This document shows, piece after piece, positions 5,877 to 7,832 of a DNA stretch of 7,832 nt. The notes beneath the pieces are model-generated. The model had not been told where the DNA came from. It worked only from the letters and a program-made list of their open reading frames with translations, and searched no databases. Within the stretch, counting starts at the first letter, position 1, and each line of letters starts with the position of its first letter. The translations under genes were made by a program, and so were the position numbers. This DNA is from Holophagaceae bacterium (GTDB lineage: Bacteria; Acidobacteriota; Holophagae; Holophagales; Holophagaceae): NCBI GenBank assembly GCA_003158505.1, contig PMJK01000108.1, forward strand, positions 224 to 8,055, in the 5' to 3' direction.

Positions 5877-7016
5877 ATGTGCGCTTCCCTGGCTCTGCAC
5901 TGTGATGAAAGGCAAAACCATCTGATCCGGCCTGTTAGATCGTGGATCCTGGATGGGATGGAGCATCGGGTGACAGACGGCCTACCCCTATCAGGCGAAC
6001 ATCATTCGCCGCAAATGCTGCGGGTGAAGGATTGCCTGAAGGACGGCCTGGGTCGCCCCATCACCTACCTGCGGGCGTCCATCACCGAACAATGCAATCT
6101 GTCCTGCGTCTACTGCCGCCCCCGTACTGGCGCCCCCCTGCGGACCGAGCCTCCGACCATGAGTCGGAACGAGGTGGTCTCTCTGGTGAAGCTGTTTACG
6201 CAGCTAGGCATCCGGAAGGTGCGGTTGACGGGCGGAGAACCGATGCTGAGAAAGGATCTGGAGACCATCGTCGCGATGATCGCGCCGGAGGTTGATGGTC
6301 GGGTCCACCTGACTACCAATGGCATGCACCTCGCCAACCGTGCCCGAGGGCTCTGCGATGCGGGCCTCCTTGGTGTCAACGTCAGCCTGGATGCAGCGGA
6401 GCGGAATTCCTTCAGGCGCCTCACGCAGAAGGACGGGTTCTCACGGGTGATGGCCGGGATCCATGGAGCCCGCCTGGCAGGTCTGAAGACCAAGCTCAAC
6501 GCGGTGGTCATGCGGGGCTGGAATGACGATCAGATCGTGCCACTGGCCCGTCTGGCCATGAATGAAGGCTTCCAGGTGCGCTTCATTGAGTTCATGCCCT
6601 ATAAGAGCAACGGTTGGGATGTAGACCAGTTCATCCCCGCCCAGGAAATCCTCCTGCGGGTGCAAGAGGGCCTGGGGATTGAGCTTCAAGAGGAACCCAC
6701 CATCAATCTGGAAGAAGGTCCTGCGCGGCTTTTCGCCATTCCGGGGTCCCTGGGCAAGGTGGGTGTCATTTCCACTCTTAGCGCCTATTTCTGCGAGCGC
6801 TGCAACCGGGTGCGCCTGACCAGCCGGGGCGAGATGAAGGCCTGCCTCTTCGGGAATTCATCCGTGGAACTCCTCGAACCCTTGCGCAACCATGCCTCCG
6901 CGGACGATCTCACCCGGCTGATCAGACACACGATGAATGAAAAACTGGATTGCCACCCCATGCGTCATGGTGATCAACCCATTCTTTCCCGTGGCATGTG
7001 GCAGGTCGGCGGATGA
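5877..7016 (+). CDS. moaA: GTP 3',8-cyclase MoaA (radical SAM), N-terminally extended
   Basis: Radical SAM enzyme converting GTP to 3',8-cyclo-7,8-dihydro-GTP, the first step of molybdenum cofactor synthesis; cytoplasmic and oxygen-sensitive, with two [4Fe-4S] clusters. The 379-residue product has the SAM-cluster motif CNLSCVYC (C73, C77, C80), RLTGGEP (116-122), LTTNGM (145-150), and the C-terminal GTP-binding cluster C306-x2-C309-x13-C323 within CERCNRVRLTSRGEMKACL. It ends with the conserved Gly-Gly tail needed for catalysis, so it looks fully functional. Family members usually begin close to MLxDxxGRPITYLR, corresponding here to M47 (base 6015). The first 46 residues are an extra segment without a recognised domain, but the strong AAGGAG before 5877 supports that start. 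It overlaps mobA by four bases (ATGA) and is divergent from the GGDEF-EAL gene. moaC, moaD, moaE and moeA are not in the window. Confidence 0.96.
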   Translation: MCASLALHCDERQNHLIRPVRSWILDGMEHRVTDGLPLSGEHHSPQMLRVKDCLKDGLGRPITYLRASITEQCNLSCVYCRPRTGAPLRTEPPTMSRNEVVSLVKLFTQLGIRKVRLTGGEPMLRKDLETIVAMIAPEVDGRVHLTTNGMHLANRARGLCDAGLLGVNVSLDAAERNSFRRLTQKDGFSRVMAGIHGARLAGLKTKLNAVVMRGWNDDQIVPLARLAMNEGFQVRFIEFMPYKSNGWDVDQFIPAQEILLRVQEGLGIELQEEPTINLEEGPARLFAIPGSLGKVGVISTLSAYFCERCNRVRLTSRGEMKACLFGNSSVELLEPLRNHASADDLTRLIRHTMNEKLDCHPMRHGDQPILSRGMWQVGG

Positions 7017-7582
7017 AAGCCGGGCTGCTGCTCCTCACAGGCGGCCGGGGTGCCCGCTTGGGAAGCCCCAAACATGATCTGCTGCACCCTTCTGGAACCA
7101 CGTGGGGCAGCCACCTGGTCACGGTGTTTCAATCGGTGTTCCCGGATGGACCCGTGCAGGTTCTGGGTGAAGCCCTCATGGATCGCCCTGACCTCCCGGT
7201 GATGGATGATCCCCGTCAGGGTCCTGCCGTGGCCCTCAGGCACTGGGCCGCAGCATCTGCACCCATCGTGAACGTCTGGTGGGTCGTCGCCTGCGATCAG
7301 GTGCGCTGGCGAGAAGAGGACCTTCGGTCATGGATGGCTCTCGCCCAGGCGGCGGACCCCGACCATCTCCGTTGGGTCATCGGGAGGTTGGATGGGTTCC
7401 TCCAACCGCTCGGTGGCCTGCTCCCCCACTGCCTGCGCCCCGTACTGGCCAATTCCCAAGCACGCTCTCTCCGGGGCTTGGCCGAGTCCGTGCCCCACTG
7501 CATCCTGGACAATACCCTTCCCGGTTGGCGCGATGTGGATACTCGGGAGGCGCGGAAGGCCTTCGAGGACGAGAACGTCTGA
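7013..7582 (+). CDS. mobA: molybdenum cofactor guanylyltransferase MobA
   Basis: Transfers GMP from GTP to molybdopterin-Mo to form the guanine dinucleotide cofactor used by DMSO-reductase-family enzymes such as nitrate reductases and formate dehydrogenases. The 189-residue protein (E. coli MobA is 194) starts with the nucleotidyltransferase signature LLTGGRGARLGSPK (7-20), then has a GPAVAL block, WVVACDQ with the probable Mg-binding Asp, FLQPLGGLLP matching the family QPL block, and WRDVDTREA near the C-terminus, matching the family's DIDTPE. ATG 7013 overlaps the moaA stop as ATGA, indicating translational coupling; an in-frame ATG at 6998 would overlap further and is less likely. The VACDQ segment deviates from the usual ACDMPFL, so the sequence is a somewhat divergent member. 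A related nucleotidyltransferase such as MocA is less likely given the direct link to moaA. Confidence 0.88.
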   Translation: MKAGLLLLTGGRGARLGSPKHDLLHPSGTTWGSHLVTVFQSVFPDGPVQVLGEALMDRPDLPVMDDPRQGPAVALRHWAAASAPIVNVWWVVACDQVRWREEDLRSWMALAQAADPDHLRWVIGRLDGFLQPLGGLLPHCLRPVLANSQARSLRGLAESVPHCILDNTLPGWRDVDTREARKAFEDENV

Positions 7583-7663
7583 CCGACGGTATTCCTTTCC
7601 GTGGCTGAGTATCCGGAACCATGGTGGGATCAACCTGGCCTCATGTGGGACCACCAGTGCAGG

Positions 7664-7669
7664 TAGGAG
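7664..7669 (+). promoter_or_regulatory. ribosome binding site of the last gene
   Basis: TAGGAG, five bases before ATG 7675, favours that start over the in-frame ATG at 7621. Confidence 0.6.
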
Positions 7670-7674
7670 CTGGC

Positions 7675-7832
7675 ATGGCAGTGGGAAAACTCAGTGGGGC
7701 ATGGATCCGGCAAGTCGTCGCGGAGGTGTATCCAGAGGGGGTCCTCCGCCGGGCGTTGCTGGATCATTTCGCGGCTCTCCTCGTCTCGAGGAAGTCCAGC
7801 AAGGGTGCCAAGGGGCGGCTGGCGAGGCGGCT
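7675..7832 (+). CDS. unrecognised protein, N-terminal 52 residues only
   Basis: An open frame runs from ATG 7675 to the end of the window, supported by TAGGAG five bases upstream. An in-frame ATG at 7621 would add 18 residues but has a poor site, and a stop at 7606-7608 limits the frame upstream. The visible part has a helix-like segment with AWIRQVVAEVYP (9-20), then LLDHFAALL (28-36), then a strongly basic stretch SRKSSKGAKGRLARR (38-52). I see no signal peptide, membrane helix or catalytic motif and do not recognise the family. It lies 92 bases after mobA on the same strand; the gap contains an inverted repeat TGGTGG (7622-7627) / CCACCA (7651-7656) but no T-run terminator. A link to molybdoenzyme biogenesis is possible from position only. 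Confidence 0.55.
   Translation, partial: MAVGKLSGAWIRQVVAEVYPEGVLRRALLDHFAALLVSRKSSKGAKGRLARR

Overview
The window is a compact, GC-rich bacterial chromosome segment of 7.8 kb. It has eight protein-coding genes, two of them cut by the window edges, and no RNA genes, insertion sequences, phage genes or CRISPR array. Gene content (catalase-peroxidase, isoaspartyl repair methyltransferase, arsenite methylation, c-di-GMP signalling with a heme-type sensor, molybdenum cofactor synthesis) suits a free-living Gram-negative soil or sediment bacterium with both aerobic and anaerobic capacity. A Holophaga/Geothrix-like acidobacterium or a deltaproteobacterium-like lineage is plausible, but this is an impression from protein style, not a placement.

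Left part (1-1764, + strand): the 3' end of katG, then pcm, a protein-repair methyltransferase that may carry a secretory-type N-terminus. Middle part (1796-5554, - strand): a large membrane protein with an extracytoplasmic Tll0287-like domain carrying a CxxCH heme-attachment motif, followed by PAS, GGDEF and EAL domains. Downstream of it is a two-gene arsenic operon, arsR-arsM. A perfect 22-bp palindrome sits in the arsR promoter and is the likely ArsR operator. Between 5555 and 5876 lies the divergent intergenic region, with a very AT-rich island and a leader that can fold into several small hairpins. Right part (5877-7832, + strand): moaA and mobA, joined by a 4-base ATGA overlap, then the start of an unrecognised gene.

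Working together: KatG removes peroxide and Pcm repairs damaged aspartyl/asparaginyl residues, a stress-defence pair. ArsR senses As(III) and controls ArsM, which methylates it. MoaA and MobA carry out the first step of molybdenum cofactor synthesis and its final guanylylation. The GGDEF-EAL protein probably turns a heme, redox or ligand signal into a c-di-GMP change. The most notable items are the heme-motif c-di-GMP enzyme, the near-perfect arsR operator architecture, and the moaA leader in which a hairpin can mask the ribosome binding site of an N-terminally extended MoaA. I see no convincing evidence for a wholly new defence or mobile system here.
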